Assembly: GCA_000257205.1 (NCBI GenBank) | Contig: AEZC01000151.1 | Span: forward strand, 1-35,667 | DNA: 35,667 bases | Direction of reading: 5' to 3' | From: Vibrio ordalii ATCC 33509 | Lineage (GTDB): Bacteria > Pseudomonadota > Gammaproteobacteria > Enterobacterales > Vibrionaceae | Part shown: piece by piece, positions 8,263-18,611 of the stretch | How the letters are laid out: each line of letters opens with the position of its first letter | Position numbering within the stretch: position 1 is the first letter of the stretch | The notes under the pieces: model-generated | The model's database searches: none | The model's input: the letters and a program-made list of their open reading frames with translations, nothing else | What the model was told of the DNA's origin: nothing | Translations under genes and position numbers: made by a program

Positions 8263-9102
8263 CTAATGATCATCTTCTGTAAAATTTGTCGGTAACGTAG
8301 TTTTCATTTGATTCCATATGTGAGCGCTGTCAATGCCGTAATGACGGATCACAATCGGCAACTGCTCACGATTGCCACTTTCACATACTGCTAATAATTC
8401 ACGGTAAAACTGCAAGGCTAACTCGCGTGCTTCTGGATTAGAAAAATAATAGCTGCCAACTCGGTCATATAATTTCTTTAGCCCATTAAAAATCAAACCA
8501 TAAATTTGATTTCCTGAGTGAAACGCTAAACGCTGAAATAACATGTAATCGTAAAAGTTAAAGGTTTTCGCAATCAATATTTGCTGACGTTTATATTCGT
8601 CTTTTTCACCATCATCTTTAATATGCTGTTGGATTTTCTGTGCATAAGGAGATAACTCCATAAAAGAATCCCAAGATTTGGCACTTAATAGTGCTTCACA
8701 GCTTTCGATAACATTAGTAATAGTGCGTTCGGCAGGCTCTTTGTTCACTTTAAATGCATAACGCATAAATATGGGGCTAATATTTGTCCGAGCCGCAAGT
8801 AAGTCTTCCACAATACTGGTAGCATTTTCAGCATCGAGCGTCATTAATGTATCTAAGATGTGTAAGCCGGAAGTTTCCATAAATTGGTTTACTTTTGTTG
8901 GTTTGCCATGTTGTATAGTCAACCAACCATCACGGGCTAAGCGTTGTAATACTTCTCGAAGCGTTGTACGTGTTACACCAATTAATTCTGAAAGTTCGCG
9001 CTCTGCTGGTAAGATAGAACCTGGTGCAAAGCGACCATTCCAAATGCTCTCAATTATGTATTTTTCAGCAAAACCTGCTGGGCTTTTTGCCTTAATAACC
9101 AT
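8263..9102 (-). CDS. fadR: FadR fatty-acid metabolism regulator (Vibrio long form)
   Basis: The GntR-family regulator represses fatty-acid degradation genes and activates unsaturated fatty-acid synthesis (fabA/fabB). Long-chain acyl-CoA binding releases it from DNA. Residues 1-72 are the winged helix-turn-helix, nearly identical to E. coli FadR ([20 protein letters not shown]). The C-terminal FCD-like acyl-CoA domain follows. At 279 residues it is about 40 longer than the 239-residue E. coli protein. The extra sequence lies about residues 135-180 and includes a polar [12 protein letters not shown] stretch. This insertion is a known Vibrio feature, reported to add a second ligand site and strengthen the response. 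The gene is divergent from nhaB. Confidence 0.97.
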   Translation of the reverse strand: MVIKAKSPAGFAEKYIIESIWNGRFAPGSILPAERELSELIGVTRTTLREVLQRLARDGWLTIQHGKPTKVNQFMETSGLHILDTLMTLDAENATSIVEDLLAARTNISPIFMRYAFKVNKEPAERTITNVIESCEALLSAKSWDSFMELSPYAQKIQQHIKDDGEKDEYKRQQILIAKTFNFYDYMLFQRLAFHSGNQIYGLIFNGLKKLYDRVGSYYFSNPEARELALQFYRELLAVCESGNREQLPIVIRHYGIDSAHIWNQMKTTLPTNFTEDDH

Positions 9103-9147
9103 TAAGTACTTATCCAGTTTTCTATTTATTTGGGTCGAATGGAACTC

Positions 9148-9176
9148 ATCATACCACTAGTTGAACGTTATCGGAA
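9148..9176 (-). promoter_or_regulatory. Candidate fadR promoter
   Basis: On the minus strand an extended -10 (TGG then TATGAT, hexamer at 9148-9153) has a weak -35 TTCCGA (9171-9176) at 17 bp spacing. Transcription would start near 9141, giving a leader of about 40 nt before the fadR ATG. Confidence 0.4.
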
Positions 9177-9217
9177 ACAAACCATCCGCGAAGTTATTAC
9201 AGACAAAATAGAGTTTT

Positions 9218-9234
9218 AACTCTAATTAAGAGTT
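9218..9234. repeat. Perfect 17-bp inverted repeat upstream of fadR
   Basis: AACTCT, five bases (AATTA), AGAGTT. It is perfectly dyad-symmetric in its arms and lies about 85 bp upstream of the inferred fadR start site. It has the size of a transcription-factor site, but I do not recognise the factor. Confidence 0.4.
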
Positions 9235-9435
9235 CTTGTTTATGGACAATACCTAATCAATGAAATGGTGATTTTTATCAACTTACCCAAAAAAATCATT
9301 CATAACTATATATAAAATAAAGAGATTCAAGTCACATTAATAAACTTAAAACAGTCAATTTAAGCTTGCAAAATTGGCTCTTTTTAGTAATTTAGATGCC
9401 AATTACCTTAACCCCACTTCGAAATACGACTCAGA

Positions 9436-9465
9436 GTGAATTTTTCACAACTCTTATGCTATACT
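9436..9465 (+). promoter_or_regulatory. Candidate nhaB promoter overlapped by a GTGAA-N3-TTCAC palindrome
   Basis: The -10 TATACT (9460-9465) has an upstream TG (9457-9458), an extended -10 arrangement. The -35 hexamer TGAATT (9437-9442) at 17 bp is weak. A perfect inverted repeat GTGAA-TTT-TTCAC (9436-9448) covers the -35 position and could be an operator. The inferred start near 9472 leaves about 285 nt of leader before nhaB. Confidence 0.45.
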
Positions 9466-9557
9466 TACCCAACTTTGATCGCGTTTTTGACCAAAAAATC
9501 GGTAAGTGTTTTATCAATAACCTGATTGTTATTGACTAAAAAAGCTTGCGGAGTAGA

Positions 9558-9608
9558 ATGACGGTCGAAGTAAGGATTGCTTGTCTCACTCAAGGAGTGT
9601 CTTGGTAA
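9558..9608 (+). CDS. Possible 16-codon leader ORF upstream of nhaB
   Basis: ATG to TAA encodes MTVEVRIACLTQGVSW. A GGAG lies 4 nt before the ATG, which is slightly close. It sits inside the inferred nhaB leader, 149 bp before the nhaB start. No homology or regulatory codon run supports it, so it may be chance. A CACTC-AAG-GAGTG hairpin lies within its coding sequence. Confidence 0.18.
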   Translation: MTVEVRIACLTQGVSW

Positions 9609-9757
9609 AACCATAATCCCTAAACGGCTTATTGTTTCACTATAACATTGCCGATAGATACTATCTTCGTGTTTAACACGTTCTATTTGGCCACTTCACA
9701 TAATGAATTAAAGATAAGCTGACAGCGTCTATCATCTCAACAGTAAGAGAACTACCC

Positions 9758-11344
9758 ATGCCGATGTCCCTCGGAAGCGCTTTTCTCAAGAACTTTCTTG
9801 GTAAAGCCCCTGACTGGTACAAAGTTGCCATTATTGCTTTTCTCATTATCAACCCGATTGTTTTCTTTTTGATCGACCCATTTATTGCGGGTTGGCTACT
9901 TGTGGTTGAATTCATTTTCACCCTAGCGATGGCTCTCAAATGTTATCCGCTACAACCTGGTGGCTTACTGGCTATCGAAGCTATCGCCATTGGGATGACC
10001 AGTGCAGAGCAAGTAAAACATGAACTTGTGAATAATATCGAAGTTCTATTGCTACTGGTATTTATGGTCGCTGGTATCTATTTCATGAAACAGCTATTGC
10101 TGTTCATTTTTACCAAAATACTTCTCGGAATACGTTCAAAAGCGATGCTTTCAGTCGCCTTTTGCATTACCGCGGCCTTCCTGTCCGCCTTTTTAGACGC
10201 ATTAACGGTTATCGCAGTGGTCATCAGTGTCGCTGTTGGATTTTACTCGATTTATCACAAAGTCGCATCAGGCCAAGTGACACCCGCTTATGATCATACT
10301 CAAGATGAGCACATTTCAGAGCTAACACGTGACGACCTAGAAAATTATCGTGCGTTTTTGCGCTCACTACTGATGCATGCTGGTGTGGGTACGGCTTTAG
10401 GCGGAGTAATGACTATGGTCGGTGAGCCACAAAACTTGATCATCGCCGATCAAGCAGGTTGGCTTTTTGGCGAGTTTATCATTCGTATGTCTCCAGTAAC
10501 CGTGCCTGTTTTCCTTTGCGGTATTGTGACCTGTGTACTGGTCGAGAAACTAAAGTTATTTGGCTATGGTGCTGAATTGCCTGCTAACGTTCGTCAAATT
10601 CTAGTCGATTTTGATGCGGTTGAGCGTAAGAACCGAACCAACCAAGATGTTGCAAAGCTTTGGATTCAAGGTGCGATTGCAGTCTGGTTAATTGTTGGTT
10701 TGGCACTGCACTTAGCCGCAGTAGGCTTAATTGGCCTTTCCGTTATTATCTTAGCGACAGCCTTTACCGGTGTGATAGAAGAACATTCACTAGGTAAGGC
10801 ATTTGAAGAAGCCCTACCCTTTACGGCGCTGCTGGCGGTTTTCTTTTCCATCGTAGCCGTAATTATCGATCAACACCTATTTAAACCTGTGATTGACTCT
10901 GTATTACATGTCGAAGATAAAGGGGCTCAGCTTGCTCTCTTCTATGTCGCCAACGGGCTTTTGTCGATGGTTTCTGATAACGTTTTTGTCGGCACTGTCT
11001 ACATTAATGAAGTCAAAACGGCTCTATTGGAAGGTGTTATCACGCGTGAACAATTCGATTTACTAGCTGTTGCGATTAATACCGGCACTAACTTACCTTC
11101 AGTAGCAACACCAAACGGTCAAGCCGCTTTCTTATTTTTGTTAACGTCAGCACTTGCACCATTGATCCGCCTCTCTTATGGCAAAATGGTCATTATGGCT
11201 CTGCCCTATACGATCGTGTTGGCCTTAGTTGGCCTGTTTGGCATTGTCTTCTTAGTTGAACCCATGACTGCGCATTTTTATGACTTAGGGTGGATTACGC
11301 ACCATTCAGCCAAAGCGGTTCAAGTCATCTCTGCCGGGCATTAA
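9758..11344 (+). CDS. nhaB: NhaB Na+/H+ antiporter
   Basis: The 528-residue inner-membrane antiporter exports Na+ in exchange for protons, which matters to a halophilic Vibrio at neutral to alkaline pH. It matches NhaB from the first residues ([20 protein letters not shown]) to the end. About ten or more hydrophobic segments are visible. The functionally important Asp147 lies in the membrane segment [15 protein letters not shown], the residue studied in V. alginolyticus NhaB. Other polar motifs ([27 protein letters not shown]) fit the ion-transporter superfamily. A weak AAGAGA ribosome site precedes the ATG. It is divergent from fadR and followed by its own terminator, then dsbB. Confidence 0.97.
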   Translation: MPMSLGSAFLKNFLGKAPDWYKVAIIAFLIINPIVFFLIDPFIAGWLLVVEFIFTLAMALKCYPLQPGGLLAIEAIAIGMTSAEQVKHELVNNIEVLLLLVFMVAGIYFMKQLLLFIFTKILLGIRSKAMLSVAFCITAAFLSAFLDALTVIAVVISVAVGFYSIYHKVASGQVTPAYDHTQDEHISELTRDDLENYRAFLRSLLMHAGVGTALGGVMTMVGEPQNLIIADQAGWLFGEFIIRMSPVTVPVFLCGIVTCVLVEKLKLFGYGAELPANVRQILVDFDAVERKNRTNQDVAKLWIQGAIAVWLIVGLALHLAAVGLIGLSVIILATAFTGVIEEHSLGKAFEEALPFTALLAVFFSIVAVIIDQHLFKPVIDSVLHVEDKGAQLALFYVANGLLSMVSDNVFVGTVYINEVKTALLEGVITREQFDLLAVAINTGTNLPSVATPNGQAAFLFLLTSALAPLIRLSYGKMVIMALPYTIVLALVGLFGIVFLVEPMTAHFYDLGWITHHSAKAVQVISAGH

Positions 11345-11377
11345 AATATTCGGTTGATAATGAAACTTATCTAAGTT

Positions 11378-11405
11378 AAAAAGCTCTGAACTATCAGGGC
11401 TTTTT
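11378..11405 (+). terminator. Terminator between nhaB and dsbB
   Basis: A 12-bp stem with one G-U pair (11378-11389 with 11394-11405) closes a 4-nt loop and ends in T5. It lies 34 bp after the nhaB stop and only 22 bp before the dsbB start, so it may set how much nhaB transcription reaches dsbB. Confidence 0.85.
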
Positions 11406-11426
11406 ACTCTTTAACAGGTATTGAAT

Positions 11427-11960
11427 GTGACTTTTTTTACTACTCTGAAGCTATTCTCCCAATCGAGAAAATCTTGGACTTTATTGCTCCTTTTTGTGGT
11501 TTTTTTTGAGGCTTGTGCGCTTTTCTTTCAGCACATCATGATGCTCGCACCGTGTGTGATGTGCATTTATGAACGTGTGGCGATGCTAGGAATTGGCGGA
11601 GCCGCTCTGTTTGGCTTAATCGCACCCAATAATCCGATTGTGCGTTGGATTGGACTCGTTGCTTGGGGAGCCAGTGCTTATAAAGGTTTGACCTTAGCTC
11701 TGCAACATGTGGATTACCAATTCAACCCTTCTCCTTTTGCCACTTGTGATTTGTTTGTCACTTTCCCAAGCTGGGCACCACTCAATCAATGGGCACCTTG
11801 GATGTTCGAAGCTTACGGTGACTGTTCGAAAGTGGTATGGCAATTTTTAACGCTTTCAATGCCACAGTGGCTAGTGGTCATCTATGCTGCTAACTTGCTG
11901 GTGCTCGCTTTTATTGTTTTAGCTCAGTTCGCGAAAACCCCCGTCAATAAGCTGCGGTAA
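11427..11960 (+). CDS. dsbB: DsbB disulfide bond formation protein
   Basis: The 177-residue inner-membrane protein reoxidises DsbA and passes electrons to quinone. Four hydrophobic segments are visible. Both redox pairs are present: C43-V-M-C46 in the first periplasmic loop, within the usual CxxCIYER context, and C107/C133 in the second loop (FATCDLF, YGDCSK). I place the start at GTG 11427, which has an AGG element 8 nt upstream. An in-frame TTG at 11421 would leave only 2 nt after the same element. The gene follows the nhaB terminator by 22 bp. fadR-nhaB-dsbB is a conserved neighbourhood shared with enterobacteria. Confidence 0.96.
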   Translation: MTFFTTLKLFSQSRKSWTLLLLFVVFFEACALFFQHIMMLAPCVMCIYERVAMLGIGGAALFGLIAPNNPIVRWIGLVAWGASAYKGLTLALQHVDYQFNPSPFATCDLFVTFPSWAPLNQWAPWMFEAYGDCSKVVWQFLTLSMPQWLVVIYAANLLVLAFIVLAQFAKTPVNKLR

Positions 11961-11976
11961 TAACCTGCTTGATCAA

Positions 11977-12005
11977 AAAAGGCATCTCGCTAAAAGATGC
12001 CTTTT
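11977..12005. terminator. Bidirectional terminator between dsbB and bioD
   Basis: An 11-bp perfect stem (11977-11987 with 11995-12005) closes a 7-nt loop, A-rich on the left and T4 on the right. It serves convergent dsbB and bioD, whose stops are 61 bp apart. Confidence 0.9.
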
Positions 12006-12021
12006 GGCTGATTCACATCGC

Positions 12022-12708
12022 TCACTCTAACGCAAGCAGCGGATCAACATTAATATACTTACCAATTTGTTGCCGTTTTACCGTTGGCACATAGGGTATT
12101 TCACCAAGCTTAGGCGCTGGAATGCGCGATTCCAACATTGCAATAATTTCAGCGTAATGCTCAGTTCCTGGGTTCACTCGGTTGGCTACCCAGCCAACAA
12201 TCTTCAACCCGTCGGCAATAATACTTTCCGCTGTTAAAATTGCATGGCTTAAGCAACCTAGCTTAATCCCTACCACTAATACCACGGGTAGTTGTTCTTG
12301 TTTAACCCAAGTAGACAAGCAGTCGGTATCAGAGATCGGAACGCGCCAACCACCAGCACCTTCGATCAACACAATGTCAGCATTCGCTTTATGCTTAGCT
12401 AATTTGCTACTGAGTACGCCATAATCAATCTCGACGTGTTCATGTTTTGCGGCGATATGTGGTGATGTAGGGAGCGCTAAAGAATATGGATTCACATCAC
12501 CATAGGGCATCTCTTTGGTTGCCGCTTTCATCAGATGTAATGCATCTGAGTTGCGTAAGCCAAATTCGGTTTTTTCGCTACCAGCGGCAACCGGTTTATA
12601 GCCAATAGTCACCAAATCCTTGGCGGCTAATGCTTGTAGAATCGCTTTTGAAGCGACCGTTTTTCCAACGTCGGTGTCCGTACCCGCAATAAAAAATGCA
12701 TCAATCAT
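12022..12708 (-). CDS. bioD: BioD dethiobiotin synthetase
   Basis: The 228-residue cytoplasmic enzyme makes dethiobiotin from 7,8-diaminopelargonate, CO2 and ATP, the penultimate step of biotin synthesis. The N-terminus carries the diagnostic P-loop GTDTDVGKT (residues 9-17), and an [10 protein letters not shown] segment lies further on. I choose the ATG at 12708, because it overlaps the bioC stop in an ATGA arrangement. An upstream in-frame start at 12729 would add seven unrelated residues. It is the last gene of bioBFCD. Confidence 0.96.
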   Translation of the reverse strand: MIDAFFIAGTDTDVGKTVASKAILQALAAKDLVTIGYKPVAAGSEKTEFGLRNSDALHLMKAATKEMPYGDVNPYSLALPTSPHIAAKHEHVEIDYGVLSSKLAKHKANADIVLIEGAGGWRVPISDTDCLSTWVKQEQLPVVLVVGIKLGCLSHAILTAESIIADGLKIVGWVANRVNPGTEHYAEIIAMLESRIPAPKLGEIPYVPTVKRQQIGKYINVDPLLALE

Positions 12709-13508
12709 CGATGTATAACCCCTAAACAAACCTGATAAGTTGCAGGTAGAAGACCTTGATGGTTTTGAAATGCTTGGTATGCCTGCTCAACTTGCAGTAG
12801 AGCCTTGCGGCTTGTTAACCCTTGTGAGCGTCCACTTACGTGATTTGCACCAATTCCTTTAAGATCTCTCATCAAGGACAAGGCTTTGTCATACCAAACT
12901 GTGATCGAAGGCAAGTCTAATTGATGGTGGCAACAGTGAGATTGCGCTAACGCAATTTTTACCTGATTGAGTGTGATGAAATCATTGACGTGTTGATGTG
13001 TATCAATTTTTGTCCACGCTTGTTTCAGTTCAAACAGCGAACCGTCCAATAATGTCGCAAAATAAGCCATCCCTTGTGGTTTCAATACGCGGTGAGTTTG
13101 TCGCAGTGGTAGAACAAGGTCATCACACCACTGCAGCGCTAAGCTAGAAAAAACGTAATCAAAAGAGCCGCTGGCGAAAGGAAGCGCCTCAGCATCTGCT
13201 TGATAGTAGGTGATACCAACATCACCACAACGTATTTTAGCTTGTACTAGCATCTCACTGGAGAGGTCAGCACATACCACATACGCCCCTCTACGTCGCA
13301 GTTGCTCTGAAAAATAGCCCGTACCACAACCAAGATCGAGCACTCTTTTTCCCACTAGATTGCGCGGCATTTTGTCCAACAAACGGTGTCCTACGTCACG
13401 TTGAAAAGCGGCATGTACATCATAATGCTTTGCCGCGCGGCTAAAAGAGTGGGCAATGGCGGCTTTGTCATGCAGCGTATTTATCTCTATGGCATGAGTT
13501 TGTGACAT
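12705..13508 (-). CDS. bioC: BioC malonyl-ACP O-methyltransferase
   Basis: The 267-residue SAM-dependent methyltransferase methylates malonyl-ACP so that fatty-acid enzymes can build the pimeloyl chain of biotin. Motif [10 protein letters not shown] is at 56-64. The N-terminal [17 protein letters not shown] segment is typical of BioC. Asp80 in VVCADLS would contact the ribose. It starts 2 bp after the bioF stop and ends with a 4-base overlap (ATGA) onto bioD, so translation is tightly coupled. No bioH-type pimeloyl-ACP esterase lies nearby in the window. Confidence 0.95.
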   Translation of the reverse strand: MSQTHAIEINTLHDKAAIAHSFSRAAKHYDVHAAFQRDVGHRLLDKMPRNLVGKRVLDLGCGTGYFSEQLRRRGAYVVCADLSSEMLVQAKIRCGDVGITYYQADAEALPFASGSFDYVFSSLALQWCDDLVLPLRQTHRVLKPQGMAYFATLLDGSLFELKQAWTKIDTHQHVNDFITLNQVKIALAQSHCCHHQLDLPSITVWYDKALSLMRDLKGIGANHVSGRSQGLTSRKALLQVEQAYQAFQNHQGLLPATYQVCLGVIHR

Positions 13509-13510
13509 AT

Positions 13511-14659
13511 TCAGCTCTCCTCTAGCGCACGTTGCAGTTGTGTGGTTAGTTGCTCTATGTCAGCAATAGTGTGGTTGGCGGTTAGAGTGATACGCAATCG
13601 GGCACGGCCTTGAGCCACCGTTGGTGGGCGAATCGCGGTCAACCAACACCCGTGATGTCGCAATTGTTCGGCGATGTTCAATGCCGTTTGTGCCTCACCA
13701 ACAAGGTAGGGTTTGATTGGCGTTAGCGTTTCAACATAGCCATCGAAACCTTGCATAGATTCAGCGTAATAAGCTTGCAGCTCAGTTAGTTTTTCTCTGC
13801 GCCAAGACTGCTGAGTGACCATTGAAATGGCATGAGTGACTGCATAAGCTTGCGCTGGCGGCATGGCTGTAGAATAGACGTGGTGACGAGCAAACTGCGT
13901 AAGAAAGTCACCCACCTCTTGATTGCATAAGATAGCTGCACCCGATAACCCCAAGGCTTTGCCAAAGGTCACCACTAAGAGCTGTGGTTTTATTCCTGCC
14001 GCACTGCAACTGCCTGCCCCACCCTCGCCCAACACACCGATGCCGTGTGCATCATCGACTGCCAACCACGCTTCACCTTGCAGTGCATCCGTGATTTCGC
14101 ACAGCGGTGCACAATCACCATCCATGCTAAAGACCCCTTCAGTCACCACTAACGTATGACTATCACGGTTAAGCTGCTTCTTAAGATGAGCAACATCGTT
14201 GTGCAGAAAACGCTTCATACTGGCGGCGCAAAGCATTCCTGCTTCCATCAAAGAGGCGTGGTTAAGTTTATCTTGCAGCAGCAAATCATCTTTGTTGAGC
14301 AAGCTAAACAGCAGTGCCTGATTGGCACTAAAACCTGAGCCAAACAAAATGGCCCGCTCATAACCTAGCCACTCACACAATTTGGCTTCAAGGTTGCGAT
14401 GGGCTGAGCTAAAGCCTGTGACCAAAGGAGATGCACCACTACCGCAACCGTACATACTCAGCCCTTGCTGCCAAGCGGCAATCAATTCTGAGTCGTGCGC
14501 AAGGCCAAGGTAATCGTTACTGGAAAAGTTAAGATACTGGCGGCCATCTTTGCACAATCGAACCTGGTTACCCCCCTCAAGCTCGATAAGAGAGCGAGAA
14601 AGCCCAAGATCGCGACGAGCACAGAGCGCCGCTGAAATACGTGAATTAAACGCTGGCAT
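13511..14659 (-). CDS. bioF: BioF 8-amino-7-oxononanoate synthase
   Basis: The 382-residue PLP enzyme condenses pimeloyl-ACP with alanine. The Schiff-base lysine is Lys234 in [12 protein letters not shown]. The cofactor-contacting Asp-Asp-Ala-His ([10 protein letters not shown]) and the [12 protein letters not shown] substrate loop are present. I set the start at ATG 14659 (MPAFNSRIS), which gives a length close to the 384-residue E. coli protein. An in-frame ATG at 14674 adds five residues. Either start lies inside the end of bioB, a 14-base overlap for 14659, and neither has a strong Shine-Dalgarno, so it likely depends on bioB translation. Confidence 0.94.
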   Translation of the reverse strand: MPAFNSRISAALCARRDLGLSRSLIELEGGNQVRLCKDGRQYLNFSSNDYLGLAHDSELIAAWQQGLSMYGCGSGASPLVTGFSSAHRNLEAKLCEWLGYERAILFGSGFSANQALLFSLLNKDDLLLQDKLNHASLMEAGMLCAASMKRFLHNDVAHLKKQLNRDSHTLVVTEGVFSMDGDCAPLCEITDALQGEAWLAVDDAHGIGVLGEGGAGSCSAAGIKPQLLVVTFGKALGLSGAAILCNQEVGDFLTQFARHHVYSTAMPPAQAYAVTHAISMVTQQSWRREKLTELQAYYAESMQGFDGYVETLTPIKPYLVGEAQTALNIAEQLRHHGCWLTAIRPPTVAQGRARLRITLTANHTIADIEQLTTQLQRALEES

Positions 14660-15698
14660 CGTAGAAAAGATCATCTTTAGTAGGACGAGCTGCCACCCGT
14701 TTTACGACACGCTCAAGCAGCTCACTTTCTGCAATTTCATCCGGTTTTTGGCTCACTTGTTGGCTATTGATACCCAGTTTTTTAAACAACTGCATATCGC
14801 TATCTTCATCAGGATTAGGAGTCGTTAGCAGCTTGCAACCGTAGAAAATGGAGTTTGCACCTGCCATAAAGCACAGCGCTTGCATCTGCTCATTCATATT
14901 TTCACGTCCAGCGGATAAACGTACTGCCGATTGTGGCATCATGATGCGAGCAACGGCAATCAAACGAATAAAATCAAACGCTTCGACATCTTCGGCTTGC
15001 TCTAACGGTGTGCCTTTCACTTTGACCAGCATATTAATCGGTACACTTTCAGGATGGGTTGGTAAGTTCGCTAATTCCACCAACAGGCCAGCGCGGTCAT
15101 TAGCGCTCTCTCCCATACCGATAATTCCCCCAGAGCAGATCTTCATTCCTGCATCGCGCACGTGCGATAAGGTATCAAGGCGATCTTGATAGGTTCGGGT
15201 GGTGATAATGTTGCCATAGTATTCAGGTGAGGTATCTAGGTTGTGGTTGTAGTAATCAAGCCCTGCACTGGCCAACTCGCTTGCTTGATCAGGCGTTAGC
15301 ATGCCCAACGTCATACACGTTTCCAAGCCCATCTCTTTCACGCCACTGATCATCTCTTTCAAGAGAGGCATATCACGCGTTTTCGGGTTTTTCCACGCCG
15401 CTCCCATGCAAAAGCGGGTCGACCCAGAACGCTTCGCTTTTTGCGCCGCGTCTAACACCCGCTCGACTTCCATCAACCGTTCTTTATCAACATCAGTCCG
15501 GTAATGCGCACTCTGCGGGCAATATTTACAATCTTCAGGACACGCCCCCGTCTTAATAGAAAGTAACGTGCTGACTTGGACATAATTTTTGGGATGGTAT
15601 TGACGATGTACTTGCTGCGCTTCAAACAGTAGATCCATAAACGGCTTTTCGACCAGTGCGTTCACCTCAGCAACGGTCCAGTTATGACGAACTTCCAC
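14646..15698 (-). CDS. bioB: BioB biotin synthase
   Basis: The 350-residue radical-SAM enzyme inserts sulfur into dethiobiotin. The [4Fe-4S] SAM cluster cysteines C53-x3-C57-x2-C60 lie in [10 protein letters not shown], at the same numbers as in E. coli. The second-cluster Cys residues and Arg fall in the expected places ([24 protein letters not shown]). It is the first gene of bioBFCD. Its promoter overlaps a BirA-type operator shared with the divergent bioA. Confidence 0.97.
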   Translation of the reverse strand: MEVRHNWTVAEVNALVEKPFMDLLFEAQQVHRQYHPKNYVQVSTLLSIKTGACPEDCKYCPQSAHYRTDVDKERLMEVERVLDAAQKAKRSGSTRFCMGAAWKNPKTRDMPLLKEMISGVKEMGLETCMTLGMLTPDQASELASAGLDYYNHNLDTSPEYYGNIITTRTYQDRLDTLSHVRDAGMKICSGGIIGMGESANDRAGLLVELANLPTHPESVPINMLVKVKGTPLEQAEDVEAFDFIRLIAVARIMMPQSAVRLSAGRENMNEQMQALCFMAGANSIFYGCKLLTTPNPDEDSDMQLFKKLGINSQQVSQKPDEIAESELLERVVKRVAARPTKDDLFYDASV

Positions 15699-15738
15699 AT
15701 CTCTTCCTTATTCAGTTTTATTATTTTGTTGCTTGGCT

Positions 15739-15766
15739 AGTCTACTGACAAGCGATAAACTGTCAA
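15739..15766 (-). promoter_or_regulatory. bioB promoter
   Basis: On the minus strand a perfect -35 TTGACA (15761-15766) and a -10 TAGACT (15739-15744) are 16 bp apart. The start site would be about 30 bp before the bioB ATG. The -35 falls in the left arm of the BirA-type operator, so bound BirA would block it. Confidence 0.75.
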
Positions 15767-15792
15767 CAACCAAAGAAAACGCAAGTTTACGT
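15760..15792. promoter_or_regulatory. BirA (biotin repressor) operator
   Basis: Half sites CTGTCAACA (15760-15768) and AGTTTACGT (15784-15792) are separated by 15 bp. They match the BirA consensus of TTGTNAACC and GGTTNACAA arms with that spacing, with mismatches at the outer and inner edges. The site lies between divergent bioB and bioA, which is where BirA acts in enterobacteria. It should repress both when biotin is plentiful. Confidence 0.75.
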
Positions 15793-15832
15793 TTGATTAA
15801 TTTTTATACAAACCCAGCAATATGGACTGACC

Positions 15833-17122
15833 ATGGATTTACTCTTCGACCGCCAACATATCTGGCATCCCTACACTTCAACGCTGACGCCATTGACTTG
15901 TTATCCCGTCACTCACGCTCAAGGTGTCGATCTTTATTTGGAAGATGGGCGACGCTTGATTGATGGAATGTCCTCTTGGTGGGCAACCATTCATGGTTAT
16001 AACCATCCACACCTTAATTACGCTGCGCATCAGCAAATTGATAAAATGTCACACGTGATGTTTGGCGGTATCACACATCAACCCGCCATTACGCTTTGTA
16101 AAAAATTACTGGCATTAGCGCCAAGCAATCTTGAGCACGTATTTTTAGCCGATTCTGGCTCTGTCGCCGTGGAAGTCAGCTTAAAAATGGCGCTGCAATA
16201 CTGGCATGCAAAAGGTCAACCACGAGCGAAATTTCTCACCTTACGTCATGGCTATCACGGCGATACCTTTGCCGCGATGTCAGTCACTGACCCAGAAAAC
16301 TCGATGCATTCGCTCTACAAAGGTTTTTTGCCGCAGCATATTTTTGCCGATTCGCCAACTTGCGGTTTTTGGGATGAGTGGGATGAACGCGATCTCGATG
16401 ATTTTCGAGAGAAAATCATGCACGCTCATCAAGAGCTTGCGGCGGTGATTTTAGAACCAATTGTGCAGGGTGCTGGCGGTATGCGTATCTATCATCCTCA
16501 GTTTTTAAAAGGCGTGCGTGCACTTTGCGATCAATATGGTTTGCTACTGATTGCCGATGAGATTGCAACTGGATTTGGCCGTACTGGAAAGCTCTTCGCC
16601 TGCGAGCACGCTAATATCGCGCCTGATATTTTATGTGTCGGCAAGGCCTTAACGGGTGGCTATATGACGCTTTCGGCCACACTGGCGACCAAGCAAGTCG
16701 CCGATACGGTTTGTGCTGGCGAAGCGGGCTGCTTTATGCATGGGCCAACCTTTATGGCTAACCCATTGGCGTGCGCCGTCGCCTGCGCTAGCTTAGAGCT
16801 CATCGAACAGGGCGATTGGCAACAGCAAACCCAGCATATTGAAGCGCAATTTGCTCATTTACTGCCCATGCTTAACCGTTTTGAGATGGTAAAAGAGACG
16901 CGCTGGCTGGGCGCTATCGGCGTGATTGAAACGCATCGCCCTGTCAATATGGAGGTCATTCAAGCGCTATTTGTTGAGCAAGGGGTCTGGATCCGTCCTT
17001 TTGGCTGTTTAATCTATGTGATGCCACCGTTTATTAGCCAAGTAGATGACATTGAAAAACTGATCAACGCTGTAGTGGTGGCATTGCAAAATTCGCAATG
17101 CTTTCAAATCGATGGGGCTTAA
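15833..17122 (+). CDS. bioA: BioA adenosylmethionine-8-amino-7-oxononanoate transaminase
   Basis: The 429-residue class III PLP aminotransferase makes 7,8-diaminopelargonate using SAM as amino donor. PLP contacts are clear: Lys271 in DILCVGKALTGG, Asp242 in LLIADEIATGFGR, and the SSWWATIHGYNHP segment with Trp residues typical of BioA. The length equals that of E. coli BioA. It is transcribed away from bioBFCD. A weak GGA lies upstream of the ATG, and another ATG 11 bases earlier stops at once (ATG GAC TGA). A BirA-type operator lies 41 bp upstream. Confidence 0.97.
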   Translation: MDLLFDRQHIWHPYTSTLTPLTCYPVTHAQGVDLYLEDGRRLIDGMSSWWATIHGYNHPHLNYAAHQQIDKMSHVMFGGITHQPAITLCKKLLALAPSNLEHVFLADSGSVAVEVSLKMALQYWHAKGQPRAKFLTLRHGYHGDTFAAMSVTDPENSMHSLYKGFLPQHIFADSPTCGFWDEWDERDLDDFREKIMHAHQELAAVILEPIVQGAGGMRIYHPQFLKGVRALCDQYGLLLIADEIATGFGRTGKLFACEHANIAPDILCVGKALTGGYMTLSATLATKQVADTVCAGEAGCFMHGPTFMANPLACAVACASLELIEQGDWQQQTQHIEAQFAHLLPMLNRFEMVKETRWLGAIGVIETHRPVNMEVIQALFVEQGVWIRPFGCLIYVMPPFISQVDDIEKLINAVVVALQNSQCFQIDGA

Positions 17123-17150
17123 ATAGAACCGACACATACTATTGATGCAT

Positions 17151-17180
17151 AAAAAAACCGACTCGCAAGTCGGTTTTTTT
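17151..17180. terminator. Bidirectional terminator between bioA and serS
   Basis: A perfect 13-bp stem (17151-17163 with 17168-17180) closes a CGCA loop, with A7 and T7 at its ends. It serves convergent bioA and serS. Confidence 0.95.
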
Positions 17181-17201
17181 ACTGTGTTTAACGCATCATG
17201 A

Positions 17202-18560
<1,359 letters not shown>

Positions 18561-18611
18561 TCAGAGCGACGCGTAGAGAAAATTGAACCCGACAAAGATA
18601 ACGAAAAGAGA

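Larger units (their letters stand above)
9103..9757. other. Long fadR-nhaB intergenic region
   Basis: This 655-bp gap is far longer than others in the window. Itemised separately are a fadR promoter candidate, a palindrome at 9218-9234, an nhaB promoter candidate and a possible short leader ORF. An 8-bp stem-loop lies at 9514-9535 (TCAATAAC with GTTATTGA), and small hairpins lie near 9654-9666 and 9669-9681. About 9240-9420 is AT-rich with nothing I can name. I see no full FadR-type operator, only an AACTGG half site at 9116-9121 on the minus strand. Confidence 0.6.

Noticed and set aside
9105..9125. FadR operator in front of fadR
   Set aside because: Only one half (AACTGG on the minus strand) is present. 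The other half does not match the 17-bp consensus.
9431..9450. CRP-like site at GTGAATTTTTCAC
   Set aside because: The arms are separated by five bases between GTGA and TCAC, whereas CRP needs six. It is recorded only as a palindrome.
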